From Thioalkalivibrio paradoxus (GTDB lineage: Bacteria > Pseudomonadota > Gammaproteobacteria > Ectothiorhodospirales > Ectothiorhodospiraceae): a stretch of 64,000 nt of DNA. Where the stretch lies: the NCBI GenBank assembly GCA_011390565.1, contig JAABSC010000008.1, positions 1-64,000 of the forward strand, given 5' to 3'. Within the stretch, counting starts at the first letter, position 1. Every line of letters begins with the position of its first letter. The notes below the pieces were generated by a model that saw only the letters and a program-made list of their open reading frames with translations, made no database searches and was not told where the DNA came from. The position numbers were made by a program, and so were the translations under genes. This document shows, piece after piece, positions 45,636-54,892 of this stretch.

Positions 45636-46508
45636 ATGAGTGTGCGGCGAGGTGGAGGTTCCAGGCAGCGAGCCGTCAAGGTCCGCAAGAGTGACGGGCA
45701 CCGCGAGCCTTATTCCAGGGAGAAACTGCGCAGGTCCCTGCGCCGGGCGGGCGCCAGCCAATCGATGGCCGAGGAGGTGATCACGGACGTCGAGCCGCGC
45801 CTGCGCGATGGCATGACCACCGGGAAGCTGTACCGGATGGCCCGCAAGGCGCTGCGGCACCGTTCCCGGACGACGGCCATCACCTACAGCCTCAAGCGAG
45901 CGTTGCTCGATCTCGGGCCGAGCGGGTTCCCGTTCGAGCAGTTCTGCGGACGCCTGTTCGAGGCGCTGGGCTACCGCGTGGCCTACAACCAGTTTCTGGA
46001 CGGGCGTTGTGTCCGTCATGAAATCGACATCGTGGCGGAGCGCGATGGACAGCGATTGTTCGCCGAGTGCAAGTTTCACAACCGCGCGTCCTACCGCAAC
46101 GACATCAAGTTGCCCATGTATCTGCGAGCGCGGTCCCTGGATCTGTCCGCCGGCGGGAGCGGCGGCCACGATGCGTTCTGGGTTTTGAGCAACACCACCT
46201 ACAGCGAGGATGCCCTGACGTACGGGACATGCGAGGGTCTGATCCTGGCCGGGCACAACACGGATCACTATCCGCTGACACGGGGGCTGATCAACCAGCA
46301 CGGCCTGCACCCGATCACCTGCCTCGGAACGCTGAAGGTGGCGCAGAAACGGGGCCTCATTGAAGCGGGTGCGATCCTGTGCCGCGACTTGCTCGACCGG
46401 CCGGATTTTCTCGAGAGCCTCCGTCTCGAAGCGCGTCAGCTTGAGCGCGTACGGGAGGAATGCGTGGAGGTGCTTGATCGTGGCCGGGTACGCAGGGAAT
46501 CGGCATGA
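45636..46508 (+). CDS. ATP-cone/Mrr-like restriction endonuclease fusion
   Basis: 290 residues. The N-terminal ~90 residues are an ATP-cone (VKVRKSDGHREPYSREKL, then RTTAITYSLKRALLDLGP), the nucleotide-sensing domain of NrdR and class I ribonucleotide reductases. Residues about 95-260 are an Mrr-type PD-(D/E)xK nuclease: FPFEQFCGRLFEALGY, then D131 (HEIDIVAE) and E144-C-K146 (LFAECKF). The ATG/TGA overlap with the following beta-CASP nuclease gene shows the two are made together. A nucleotide-gated nuclease is a fair inference; substrate and role (defence, repair or RNA decay) are unknown. Confidence 0.78.
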   Translation: MSVRRGGGSRQRAVKVRKSDGHREPYSREKLRRSLRRAGASQSMAEEVITDVEPRLRDGMTTGKLYRMARKALRHRSRTTAITYSLKRALLDLGPSGFPFEQFCGRLFEALGYRVAYNQFLDGRCVRHEIDIVAERDGQRLFAECKFHNRASYRNDIKLPMYLRARSLDLSAGGSGGHDAFWVLSNTTYSEDALTYGTCEGLILAGHNTDHYPLTRGLINQHGLHPITCLGTLKVAQKRGLIEAGAILCRDLLDRPDFLESLRLEARQLERVREECVEVLDRGRVRRESA

Positions 46509-47875
46509 AGCTGACCAGTTTCGGGGGAGCGGCCGGCGTCACCGGGTCCAAGCACCTGCTGGAGGCGGATGGCAAACGCCTGCTGGTGGACTGCGGAATG
46601 TTCCAGGGCGAAAAGGCCGGTCGGCTGCGTAACTGGGAACCCCCGCCCTTTGCCCCCCGGAGCATCGATGCCGTCCTGCTGACCCACGGGCACCTGGACC
46701 ACTGCGGCTACCTGCCGAGCCTGGTGCGGGCGGGGTACCGCGGTCCGGTGTATGCCACACGCGCGGGTCGCGAGGTGGCCCGGGTCATCATGATGGACTC
46801 CGCCCGACTGCAGGAAGAAGACGCCGAGCAGGCGAATCGGGAAGGCTGGTCCCGGCATCACCCGGCGTTGCCCCTGTACGACACCGGCGACGTCGAACGG
46901 ACCCTGCACCAGTTCCGGTCGGTCGAGTACGGCAAGCCGCTGCAGCTCGGTGGGCTGCGAATCGTTTTCCACTATGCCGGCCACATTCTGGGTGCCGCCG
47001 GAATCCGGGTGGATGACGGCTCGGAGAGCATCTGGTTCTCCGGGGATATCGGGCGTATCGACGATCCCGTGATGTTCCCCCCGAGATCGCCGGATACCGT
47101 CGACGCGGTGGTGATGGAATCCACCTACGGCGATCGGGATCATCCGAAGGAATCGCCGCTCGAGCGACTGGAGTCGATCCTGGCAGACGTTCTCGAACGC
47201 GAGGCGGTGCTGCTCGTGCCTTCCTTCGCGCTGGGACGTGCCCAGGCACTGGTCGTGCTGCTCGACCGCATTTTCCGGGCGCGTCCGGAACTGGAGCTGC
47301 CTGTCTACCTCAGCAGTCCGATGGCCGCGGAAATCTCGGAGCTGTACCGGAATTATCCGGACGAACACCGGCTCACGCCCGCGGACATGGAGGCGGCGTT
47401 CGGACGCGTGCGCGTGATCGAGCACCACCAGCGCGCGCTGCGCATGGACCGCAGGGACGGCCCCCTGGTGATCATCGCGGGCAGCGGAATGCTCACCGGC
47501 GGGCGTATCCTCGGGCATCTCCTGGGCCACGGCAGTGATCCGGAGAACCGCGTGCTGCTGACCGGTTACCAGGCGCCCGGCACGCGCGGACGCGCCCTGC
47601 TGGAGGGCGAACGGATTTTGAAGATCCAGGGAAAGATGTTCGAAGTCCGGGCCCAGGTGGACCAGCTGGAAGGTCTGAGCGCGCATGCCGACCGGGGCGA
47701 GTTGCGGCGCTGGCTGGCCGCGGCCCCGCGCCGTCCACGCCAGGTCTGGCTGGTGCACGGCGAGCCGCAGGCGCGCGCGGCCCTCGCGGAAGCGCTGCGT
47801 CTCGACGCAGCCGAGGGCCCCGACTTCAACGTTTCGGAACTTCCGGAAGGCGAGACGCTGGATATCGTGACGTGA
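46505..47875 (+). CDS. MBL-fold beta-CASP nuclease
   Basis: 456 residues of the metallo-beta-lactamase/beta-CASP family of RNA-processing nucleases (CPSF73-like, YSH1-type). Zinc ligands are in H61-G-H-L-D65-H66; further motifs are HYAGHILGAAG, FSGDIGR, VPSFALGRAQALV, SGMLTGGRILGHL, LSAHADRGEL and WLVHGEP. It probably acts as an endo- or 5'-exonuclease on RNA in the cytosol. It is translationally coupled to the ATP-cone nuclease upstream, so the pair may be a functional unit. Confidence 0.85.
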   Translation: MKLTSFGGAAGVTGSKHLLEADGKRLLVDCGMFQGEKAGRLRNWEPPPFAPRSIDAVLLTHGHLDHCGYLPSLVRAGYRGPVYATRAGREVARVIMMDSARLQEEDAEQANREGWSRHHPALPLYDTGDVERTLHQFRSVEYGKPLQLGGLRIVFHYAGHILGAAGIRVDDGSESIWFSGDIGRIDDPVMFPPRSPDTVDAVVMESTYGDRDHPKESPLERLESILADVLEREAVLLVPSFALGRAQALVVLLDRIFRARPELELPVYLSSPMAAEISELYRNYPDEHRLTPADMEAAFGRVRVIEHHQRALRMDRRDGPLVIIAGSGMLTGGRILGHLLGHGSDPENRVLLTGYQAPGTRGRALLEGERILKIQGKMFEVRAQVDQLEGLSAHADRGELRRWLAAAPRRPRQVWLVHGEPQARAALAEALRLDAAEGPDFNVSELPEGETLDIVT

Positions 47876-47951
47876 CAGCGATCGATACGGCATGGACCAT
47901 TGGTCCGACAGTATCGCAGTGGAGACGGGGCATGCGTGCTCTGCGCTGGAA

Positions 47952-48061
47952 AACGAGAAGGGGCGCGTTCCCCACGCGGGTGTCGGCAGCAGGGATGCTG
48001 CCGTCAAGCCTACAGGGATGTATTCACGGCGTCCCGCGTGGGGAACGCGCCCCTTCTCGTT
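47952..48061. repeat. Conserved-core palindromic element, copy B
   Basis: Two perfect 29-bp inverted arms (47952-47980 and 48033-48061) flank a 52-nt core beginning TGTCGGCAGCAGGGATGCTG and ending TTCACGGCGT. The core contains a perfect 7-bp hairpin (GGCAGCA/TGCTGCC). It aligns with the core at 5867-5919, but the arms do not match the arms there. It lies between convergent genes, the beta-CASP nuclease and hemN, and could act as a bidirectional terminator. Confidence 0.85.
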
Positions 48062-48080
48062 CCGGCCCCGACAGCCGCGG

Positions 48081-49463
48081 TCAGAGCGTGCGCGAGAAGC
48101 GCCGTTCGCCGGCAGCGGCGAGGTAGCGGTCGAAGGTCATGCAGATGTTGCGGATCATCAGGCGGCCGGTCGGAAGCACCTGGATGCGATGGCCGTCGAG
48201 GGTGAGCAGGCCGTCTTCGACGAAGGGTTCGAGTCCCGCGAGTTCGTCCGCGAAGTAGTCGCCGAAGTCGATCCCGAACTGCTCGCCGACGGCATCGCCG
48301 TCCAGCTCGAAGTGACAGATGAGCTGGGTGATGACCGCCCGGCGCAACTTGTCGTCGGCGTTCACGACCAGACCGCGCTCGATTGGAAGACGGTCTTCGG
48401 CCAGCAGCGCGTGGTAGCTGTCGAGATCCTTCACGTTCTGGCTGAAACTGTCGCCCACCTGGCCGATGGACGACACGCCCATCGCGACCAGATCGCACTC
48501 GGCATGGGTGGCGTAGCCCTGGAAGTTCCGGTACAGGCTGCCCTCGCGTTGCGCGCGAGCGAGCGGATCGTCCGGTTTGGCGAAATGATCCATGCCGATC
48601 AGCACGTACCCGGCGGACGTCAGCCGCTCGATGGTGGCTTCGAGTATGGAGAGCTTGACCGCCGGGGGCGGCAGGTCATCCTCGTGGATCCGGCGTTGCG
48701 GCATGAAGCGCGTCGGCAGGTGCGCATAGTTGAATACCGACAGACGATCCGGACCCGCATCGATCACCCGATCCAGTGTCCGCACGAAGGTCTCCACGGT
48801 CTGGAAGGGCAGGCCGTAGATGAGGTCGATGCTGATGCCATGAAAGCCCTCGCTGCGCGCCGCCTCAAGGACCTCGAGCGTTTTTTCTTCGGATTGGATA
48901 CGGTTCACCGCCTTCTGCACGGTCGGGTCGAAATCCTGGACGCCGAGGCTCATGCGGTTGAAGCCCAGGCTCCGCAACACCGCAACCGTATGGGCATCCG
49001 CCTCGCGAGGATCGATCTCGATCGAGTATTCGCCGCTGTCATCCGTCTTCAGCGCGAAGTGTTCGCCGGTCCGGGTCATCAGCTCGCGCATCTGCTCGAG
49101 GGAGAGAAAGGTGGGCGTGCCACCGCCCCAGTGCAGTTGCTCCACCGGCCGCCCCGCATCGAACAACGCCGCCTGCAGGGCCATTTCCCGGTACAGGTCG
49201 TCCAGGTAGGGTTGCGCCTTGGCCCGATTCTTGGTCACCACCTTGTTGCAGGCGCAGTAAAAGCAGACGGTGTCACAGAAGGGGATATGAAAATAGAGGG
49301 AAAGCGGGCCGCCACGCGCATTGCTGATCGCAGCCTGCTGCCGATACTGCGTCTCATCGTATCCCGAGTGGAACTGGATGGCGGTGGGATAGGACGTGTA
49401 GCGCGGACCCGCCTTGTCGTAGCGGCGGATCAGGTCGGCGTCGAAGATGGGGTTGGCTTGCAT
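48081..49463 (-). CDS. hemN: Oxygen-independent coproporphyrinogen III oxidase
   Basis: 460 residues, a radical SAM enzyme converting coproporphyrinogen III to protoporphyrinogen IX without O2. The cluster motif is C63, C67, C70, with C72 following as in true HemN (FCDTVCFYCAC), which distinguishes it from HemW. LHWGGGTPTFL and MSLGVQDF are also present. It lies at the end of the cbb3 cluster, which suits haem supply for a low-oxygen oxidase. Confidence 0.95.
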   Translation of the reverse strand: MQANPIFDADLIRRYDKAGPRYTSYPTAIQFHSGYDETQYRQQAAISNARGGPLSLYFHIPFCDTVCFYCACNKVVTKNRAKAQPYLDDLYREMALQAALFDAGRPVEQLHWGGGTPTFLSLEQMRELMTRTGEHFALKTDDSGEYSIEIDPREADAHTVAVLRSLGFNRMSLGVQDFDPTVQKAVNRIQSEEKTLEVLEAARSEGFHGISIDLIYGLPFQTVETFVRTLDRVIDAGPDRLSVFNYAHLPTRFMPQRRIHEDDLPPPAVKLSILEATIERLTSAGYVLIGMDHFAKPDDPLARAQREGSLYRNFQGYATHAECDLVAMGVSSIGQVGDSFSQNVKDLDSYHALLAEDRLPIERGLVVNADDKLRRAVITQLICHFELDGDAVGEQFGIDFGDYFADELAGLEPFVEDGLLTLDGHRIQVLPTGRLMIRNICMTFDRYLAAAGERRFSRTL

Positions 49464-49494
49464 GATGCTCCAGATCGAATGGCTCCGCGAAGAT

Positions 49495-49531
49495 CGAACG
49501 GCCGGCGGGTGGTTTTCCCGACAGCCGTTCG
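49495..49531. other. Nested hairpin between ccoH and hemN
   Basis: CGAACGGC and GCCGTTCG pair around an inner CGGG/CCCG stem. There is no T-run on either side, so it is more likely an RNA-processing or stability element than a full terminator. It could uncouple hemN levels from the cco transcript. Confidence 0.45.
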
Positions 49532-49562
49532 CCGCGTCGGCCTTCCAGCGAGGGAGGCGGTA

Positions 49563-50069
49563 TCAGGTACTGGGGTGCAGCGTGACGTCGAGATCGTCGA
49601 GCGAATCGAGACGTCCACGCAAACGCCAGCTGCCGTCCTGGGGCTCGAGATACACGTGCCAGAGCGCCTGATCCAGATCGCTCAACTCGGTGAAGTACGC
49701 CCCTTGGCGTGCGTCATAGCTCATTGACAGTCTGCGATCGAAATGATCACGGGTCGGGTGCACGAAGGCCAGCTCCAGCTCCTGCCGGGGGATGGGCACG
49801 TCGCTGGAGAGTCTCAGCCAGACCCGGCCCTCCTCCATCGACACTGCGCCAGTCAGCCCCAGGCTGAGCGCGAACTGTGCGCGTTCGATACTCTGATTGA
49901 TGCCGCGCCCTTCCTTGTAATAGTCGCCGACCGCCAGGCCATCCGGATCATGGGTTGCGGCCGTAATGAGCAACACACCGAGCATGATGCCCGCAAGGGG
50001 AGGCGCGATGACGAACCAGGGCCAGAACTGTCGGTACCAGGGTTGGGTATCTTCGCGTGGATAACGCAT
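49563..50069 (-). CDS. ccoH: FixH/CcoH oxidase assembly protein
   Basis: 168 residues with one membrane helix (about 19-37) after the WYRQFWPWFVIA start and a periplasmic beta domain, as in FixH. It is needed for maturation or stability of the cbb3 oxidase. The ATG at 50069 was chosen because WYRQFWPWF is the family N-terminus; an upstream ATG (50114) would overlap ccoG. It follows ccoG by 25 nt. No ccoI or ccoS is nearby. Confidence 0.85.
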   Translation of the reverse strand: MRYPREDTQPWYRQFWPWFVIAPPLAGIMLGVLLITAATHDPDGLAVGDYYKEGRGINQSIERAQFALSLGLTGAVSMEEGRVWLRLSSDVPIPRQELELAFVHPTRDHFDRRLSMSYDARQGAYFTELSDLDQALWHVYLEPQDGSWRLRGRLDSLDDLDVTLHPST

Positions 50070-50094
50070 CGTTATGAATAACCTCTCGTTGATG

Positions 50095-51516
50095 TCAACG
50101 TAGCGGGCCGACAAAGCGGTTCGTACGTTCGTTGCTCAATTCCGGCATGTCCACGACCTGGGCACGGAAGGTGAGATCGTTGCTGCCCCGCACCTGCGCG
50201 GGATCGGCGCGCACGCTGGCCGGGAATTCGATCACGCGTCCGGGCGGCACCTCCACGTATCCCGAGTCGGTGCCCATGAGGCGGGCGCCCTCCAGTCCCG
50301 AGACGCTGAGCTCGAAATGCCGGGTCTCGTTGCTGCGGTTGGTGAGCTTGAGCGTATAGACATTTTCCACCGTCCCGTCCGGCAGGTCACGGTACAGCAT
50401 ATTGCGGTCGCGGATGACATCGATCCCGACCGGGTTGCGTGCCCCCACTCCGTAGACGAAGCCGGCCAGCAGGATCAGGAGCAGGGCGCCGTACAGCACC
50501 ACACGCGGGCGCAGAATTTTCGCTGGAGCGCCCGCGATCGCGTTTTCGGTGGTATAGCGGACCAGTCCTCTCGGGTAGCCCATCTTGTCCATCACTTCGT
50601 CGCAGACGTCGACGCAGGCGGAGCAGCCGATGCACTGATACTGCAGGCCATCACGGATATCGATCCCGGTCGGGCAGACCTGAACGCACAACGTGCACTC
50701 GATGCAGTCGCCCAGTCCCCTTTCCTTGGGATCCACCCCCTTCTTGCGCGGGCCACGCGGTTCGCCGCGTTCGGTGTCGTAGGAGATGATCAACGTGTCC
50801 TTGTCGAACATCGCGCTCTGGAATCGCGCGTAGGGGCACATGTAGATGCAGACCTGCTCGCGCATGAACCCGGCATTGCCCCAGGTCGCGAAGCCGTAGA
50901 ACAGGATCCAGAACGTTTCCCAGCCCCCGGTGTTCAGGGTGAAGAACCGGGGAACGAGTTCCGCGATCGGGCTGAAATAGCCGACGAAGGTGAGGCCCGT
51001 GAACAGCGCGAAGGCGGCCCAGGCCGTATGCTTCCCGGTCTTGCGCAGGATCTTTTCCTTGCTCCAATCGGCGTTGTCGAGCTTCATCTGCTTGGCACGA
51101 TCGCCTTCGAACCAGCGTTCGATGCGCAGGAACGCCTCGGTCCAGACCGTTTGCGGGCACGCATAGCCGCACCAGAGGCGACCCGCCAGCGCGGTGAAGA
51201 AGAACAGGGACAGTGCAGCAATGACCAGAAGGACCGCGAGCAGGAAGAAATCCTGGGGCCAGAAGGTCAGATCGAAGACGTGGAACTTCCGCTCGGGCAA
51301 ATCGAACAGCACCGCCTGCCGACCTTCCCATTGCACCCAGGGCAGACCGTAGTAAATGCCCAGCAGGACCACCAGCGCAGTGACCCGCAGGCGCGCGAAC
51401 AAGCCGTGCACCTGGCGGGGGTAGATCTTCTGGTGCTTCGCGTAGAACTCGCTGTCGAGGCCTTCGGCGGGCGCGGTTCCACCTCTTTTCTTGCGTTTGG
51501 TGTCGGTGTCTGACAT
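50095..51516 (-). CDS. ccoG: Cytochrome c oxidase accessory protein CcoG
   Basis: 473 residues. A membrane protein (about five helices) with two 4Fe-4S motifs in the middle: CIECTLCVQVCPTG and CIGCSACVDVCDEV; the N-terminal half holds a WCGYACPQTVW segment. A C-terminal Ig-like domain (IgC) faces the periplasm. CcoG is linked to copper reduction for CuB insertion in cbb3 oxidases. A terminator separates it from ccoP upstream, so it may be transcribed by read-through or its own promoter. Confidence 0.93.
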   Translation of the reverse strand: MSDTDTKRKKRGGTAPAEGLDSEFYAKHQKIYPRQVHGLFARLRVTALVVLLGIYYGLPWVQWEGRQAVLFDLPERKFHVFDLTFWPQDFFLLAVLLVIAALSLFFFTALAGRLWCGYACPQTVWTEAFLRIERWFEGDRAKQMKLDNADWSKEKILRKTGKHTAWAAFALFTGLTFVGYFSPIAELVPRFFTLNTGGWETFWILFYGFATWGNAGFMREQVCIYMCPYARFQSAMFDKDTLIISYDTERGEPRGPRKKGVDPKERGLGDCIECTLCVQVCPTGIDIRDGLQYQCIGCSACVDVCDEVMDKMGYPRGLVRYTTENAIAGAPAKILRPRVVLYGALLLILLAGFVYGVGARNPVGIDVIRDRNMLYRDLPDGTVENVYTLKLTNRSNETRHFELSVSGLEGARLMGTDSGYVEVPPGRVIEFPASVRADPAQVRGSNDLTFRAQVVDMPELSNERTNRFVGPLR

Positions 51517-51565
51517 TGCCGGTTCCAGAGGTCGGGGAGGGGGGTCGTTCGGGGTGGGTTGGTCG

Positions 51566-51601
51566 AAAAAAAAGCGGGCTACAAGGTGAATTGTAGCCCG
51601 C
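51566..51601 (-). terminator. Rho-independent terminator after ccoP
   Basis: GCGGGCTACA and TGTAGCCCGC form a perfect 10-bp stem with an 8-nt loop. Eight A at 51566-51573 give a T-run on the minus strand. It closes the ccoNOQP transcript and would limit ccoG, ccoH and hemN expression. Confidence 0.9.
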
Positions 51602-51624
51602 CCTGGCCTAGCGTGTTGTGGGTC

Positions 51625-52551
51625 TCAGTCGCGGTCGAGACTGTACACGTAGGCAGAGAGGACGTGGACTCGGTCCTCACCCAGGAGTTCGCCGAAAGCA
51701 GGCATCACGCCTGCGCGGCCCTGACGGATCGTGGTCTCGATGGCACCCACCGAGCCCCCGTACACCCAGGCGTTCGCGGTCAGGTTGGGCGCGCCGAGCA
51801 TGGCCATACCCTTGCCCTCTGCACCGTGGCAGCCGGAGCAGTACGTCATGTACTGCGGCTGTCCCTGTTCCGCCATGGCCGCGTCCGCATCCGAACGGCC
51901 GGCCAGCTGCAGCACGTACTGCGCCACGTTGCTCACGCCTTCGTCTCCGAGCATCTGCTCGAAGCCGGGCATGTTCGCCTGGCGACCGTTCAGCAGGGTG
52001 TGCTTGATTTCGGCCGGCGCGCCGCCCCACTGCCATACGCCATTGGCAAGACTCGGGAAGCCGGTCGCGCCGCCCGCATCCGAGCCGTGACACGTCGAGC
52101 AATAGTTCAGGTAGAGGCGGCGCCCGGTGGTGAGCGCATCGAAATCGCGGGACAGCGAGTCGATATCCTGCTCCGCCCAGGCCGTGTACACCGGCTGGTA
52201 GCGCGCATCGGCCCGGGCCATTTCCTTCTGGTACTGGCTGTTCTCGACGTTCAGTTCGTTGCCCGAGTGCCAGCCGAGCAGACCACCGAAACGACCGAGG
52301 CCGGGATACAGCACCAGGTAGATCAGCGCGAACACGATGGTGATGTAGAACATGTACAGCCACCACCGGGGCAGCGGGTTGTTGTACTCGGTGAGGCCGT
52401 CCCAGCTGTGGCCGGTCTCGGCGCCCTGAGCCACTTCACCCGGCCGTTTCTTGCTGGTCCAGCGGATCAGCCAGTAGATGCCGGCGATGTTGGCGAGCGT
52501 CAGCACGACGACCCACCAGTGCCAGAACGTGCTCATGTCATTTTCGATCAT
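51625..52551 (-). CDS. ccoP: cbb3 oxidase dihaem subunit CcoP
   Basis: 308 residues. Two N-terminal membrane helices (WWVVVLTLANIAGIYWLI and WWLYMFYITIVFALIYLV) are followed by two cytochrome c domains with CSTCH and CSGCH haem-binding motifs. It passes electrons to CcoO/CcoN. The ATG at 52551 has GGAG 8 nt upstream, inside the ccoQ end; a TTG at 52557 is less likely. Confidence 0.95.
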   Translation of the reverse strand: MIENDMSTFWHWWVVVLTLANIAGIYWLIRWTSKKRPGEVAQGAETGHSWDGLTEYNNPLPRWWLYMFYITIVFALIYLVLYPGLGRFGGLLGWHSGNELNVENSQYQKEMARADARYQPVYTAWAEQDIDSLSRDFDALTTGRRLYLNYCSTCHGSDAGGATGFPSLANGVWQWGGAPAEIKHTLLNGRQANMPGFEQMLGDEGVSNVAQYVLQLAGRSDADAAMAEQGQPQYMTYCSGCHGAEGKGMAMLGAPNLTANAWVYGGSVGAIETTIRQGRAGVMPAFGELLGEDRVHVLSAYVYSLDRD

Positions 52552-52553
52552 CT

Positions 52554-52733
52554 TCAATCTCCTTCGTGCGACCGCTTCCGGGCCGGCGGGTGGTTTTCGT
52601 CATCGGCAAAGGGGAGGTTTGCGGCTTCGTCGAAGCGCTTCTTGTTTTTTCTGCTGAAGGCCCACCAGACGATGCCGCCGAAGAGAATCATCAGCAGAAC
52701 CGTCAGGAGGCCATGCAGTGCACCGAAGCTCAT
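52554..52733 (-). CDS. ccoQ: cbb3 oxidase small subunit CcoQ
   Basis: 59 residues: MSFGALHGLLTVLLMILFGG, then IVWWAFSRKNKKRFDEAANL. One membrane helix followed by a charged tail with the family WAFSxxxKxxF(D/E)EAANLPF signature. It stabilises the complex. It fits exactly in the gap between ccoO and ccoP; no other frame there codes for a CcoQ. Confidence 0.93.
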   Translation of the reverse strand: MSFGALHGLLTVLLMILFGGIVWWAFSRKNKKRFDEAANLPFADDENHPPARKRSHEGD

Positions 52734-52736
52734 GCG

Positions 52737-53345
52737 CTATCTCCAATGTGCCAGATCGGTACCCAGACCCTGCAGGTAGGCGATCATCGCGTCCATTTCC
52801 GTCTTGCCCCGGACTTCGTCGGCAGCTGCGGCGATCTGTTCGTCGGTGTAGGGCACGCCCAGTCTCTGTTGCGCCCGCATCTTGCGCGGCGTGAGGTCCG
52901 CATTGATTTCCTTGCGCTCGAGGAAGGCGTAGGCCGGCATGTTCGATTCCGGCACCACTGCCCTCGGGTCGATCAGGTGCAGGCGATGCCAGTCGTCGCT
53001 GTAACGGCCACCCACGCGTGCGAGGTCGGGACCGGTCCGCTTGGAACCCCACTGGAACGGATGATCCCAGACGAACTCACCGGCCACCGAATAGTGCCCA
53101 TAACGCTCGGTTTCCGCCCGGAAGGGCCGGATCATCTGAGAATGGCAGGTGTAGCAGCCTTCGCGGGTGTAGACATCCCGACCTTCCAGCTCGAGCGCGG
53201 ATCGCGGTTGCATGCCCTCGAGCGGCTGCGTGGTGCTGTTCAGGTAGAACAGCGGAACGATCTGGACCAGCCCCGCCACGCTGATGACCAGGATGATCAG
53301 CACGATCATCAGGCCAATGTTTTTCTCGACAACTTCATGACTCAT
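52737..53345 (-). CDS. ccoO: cbb3 oxidase monohaem subunit CcoO
   Basis: 202 residues. One N-terminal membrane helix (about 10-32) and a periplasmic cytochrome c domain with CYTCH (in [14 protein letters not shown]) and a distal Met ligand candidate ([10 protein letters not shown]). Standard length. It lies 18 nt after ccoN. Confidence 0.96.
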   Translation of the reverse strand: MSHEVVEKNIGLMIVLIILVISVAGLVQIVPLFYLNSTTQPLEGMQPRSALELEGRDVYTREGCYTCHSQMIRPFRAETERYGHYSVAGEFVWDHPFQWGSKRTGPDLARVGGRYSDDWHRLHLIDPRAVVPESNMPAYAFLERKEINADLTPRKMRAQQRLGVPYTDEQIAAAADEVRGKTEMDAMIAYLQGLGTDLAHWR

Positions 53346-53363
53346 GGTTTCATCTCCCCCGGA

Positions 53364-54824
53364 TCAGTGAGCGGTCTGCGGCACGGTGTGCACGACGGGC
53401 TTCTCGCCGGCGATGGTCTTCCAGACGTTCCAGACCATGATGAACATGCCGAGGAAGAAGACCGCGCCGCCCAGGAAGCGCAGGAAGTAGTACGGATACA
53501 TCTGCACCAGGGTCTCGACGAAGTTGTAGGTCAGGGTGCCGTCGGCGTTCACCGCCCGCCACATCAGGCCCTGCATCACGCCCGCGATCCACATCGAGAC
53601 GATGTACATCACGGTGCCGATGGTGGAGAGCCAGAAGTGCCACTCGATCGCCTTGATCGAGTACATCTTCTCCTTGCCCCACAGCGCGGGAATCAGTGCG
53701 TACAGCGATCCGATGGAGATCATCGCGACCCAGCCCAACGCGCCGCCATGGACGTGCCCGATGGTCCAGTCGGTGTAGTGCGACAGTGCGTTGACCGTCT
53801 TGATCGACATCATCGGGCCTTCGAAGGTGGCCAGGCCGTAGAACGACAGGGACACGATCAGGAAGCGCAGGATCGGATCGGTACGCAGCTTATGCCAGGC
53901 ACCGGAGAGGGTCATGATGCCGTTGATCATGCCGCCCCAGCTGGGCGCCAGCAGGATCAGGGAGAACACCATGCCGAGCGACTGCACCCAGTCGGGCAGC
54001 GCCGTGTAGTGCAGGTGATGGGGGCCCGCCCACATGTACAGCGACACCAGCGCCCAGAAGTGCACCACCGACAGGCGGTACGAGTAGATCGGCCGGCCCG
54101 CCTGCTTGGGTACGAAGTAGTACATCATCCCGAGGAACGCCGCCGTCAGGAAGAAGCCCACTGCGTTGTGGCCGTACCACCACTGGATCATCGCGTCCAT
54201 CGTGCCCGGGTAGGCGGAATAGGACTTGAACAGCGTGACCGGCATGGAGATGTTGTTGACGATGTGCAAAACCGCGATCGTGATGATGAACGCACCGAAG
54301 AACCAGTTCGCGACATAGATATGGCTGACCTTGCGCTTCAGGATGGTGCCGAAGAACACGATGGCGTACGCCACCCACACCAGGGCGATCAGGATGGCGA
54401 TGGGCCATTCCAGTTCCGCGTATTCCTTGCCCATGGTCATGCCCAGGGGCAGGGTCACCGCGGCCAGCACGATGATCAGCTGCCAGCCCCAGAACGTGAA
54501 TCCGACCAGCGGCCCGCCGAACAGACGTGTCTGACAGGTGCGCTGAACGATGTAATACGAGGTGGCGAATAGCGCGGAGCCGCCGAAGGCGAAGATGACC
54601 GCGTTGGTGTGCAACGGGCGCAGGCGCCCGAAGGTGAACCACTCGAGATTGGTGTTCAGGGCCGGCCAGACCAGCTGTGCGGCAATGAGTACACCGACAA
54701 GCATGCCGACGATGCCCCAGACGATCGTCATGATCGAGAACTGCCGGACCACCTTGTAATCGTAGGTCTCCTGCGACCTTGCTGCCTGCGCACTTGTGTT
54801 ATGCGTATCTGCGGTTGTTTCCAT
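53364..54824 (-). CDS. ccoN: cbb3 oxidase catalytic subunit CcoN
   Basis: 486 residues with about 12 membrane helices. It houses haem b, haem b3 and CuB. Visible histidine motifs include [43 protein letters not shown] and [17 protein letters not shown]. High-affinity O2 reduction with proton pumping in the inner membrane. First gene of ccoNOQP; an FNR box precedes it. Confidence 0.97.
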   Translation of the reverse strand: METTADTHNTSAQAARSQETYDYKVVRQFSIMTIVWGIVGMLVGVLIAAQLVWPALNTNLEWFTFGRLRPLHTNAVIFAFGGSALFATSYYIVQRTCQTRLFGGPLVGFTFWGWQLIIVLAAVTLPLGMTMGKEYAELEWPIAILIALVWVAYAIVFFGTILKRKVSHIYVANWFFGAFIITIAVLHIVNNISMPVTLFKSYSAYPGTMDAMIQWWYGHNAVGFFLTAAFLGMMYYFVPKQAGRPIYSYRLSVVHFWALVSLYMWAGPHHLHYTALPDWVQSLGMVFSLILLAPSWGGMINGIMTLSGAWHKLRTDPILRFLIVSLSFYGLATFEGPMMSIKTVNALSHYTDWTIGHVHGGALGWVAMISIGSLYALIPALWGKEKMYSIKAIEWHFWLSTIGTVMYIVSMWIAGVMQGLMWRAVNADGTLTYNFVETLVQMYPYYFLRFLGGAVFFLGMFIMVWNVWKTIAGEKPVVHTVPQTAH

Positions 54825-54892
54825 CGATATCCCCCATCGGTTTCAAGATCAGCACGACCCCCCGGCACGGTTCGGATCGCCCTGCTGACCGG

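Noticed and set aside
49501..52595. 17-bp match (GGCCGGCGGGTGGTTTT) at 49500 and 52578
   Set aside because: One copy is in the ccoQ coding sequence and the other in a hairpin; no flanking similarity, so probably chance in GC-rich DNA.
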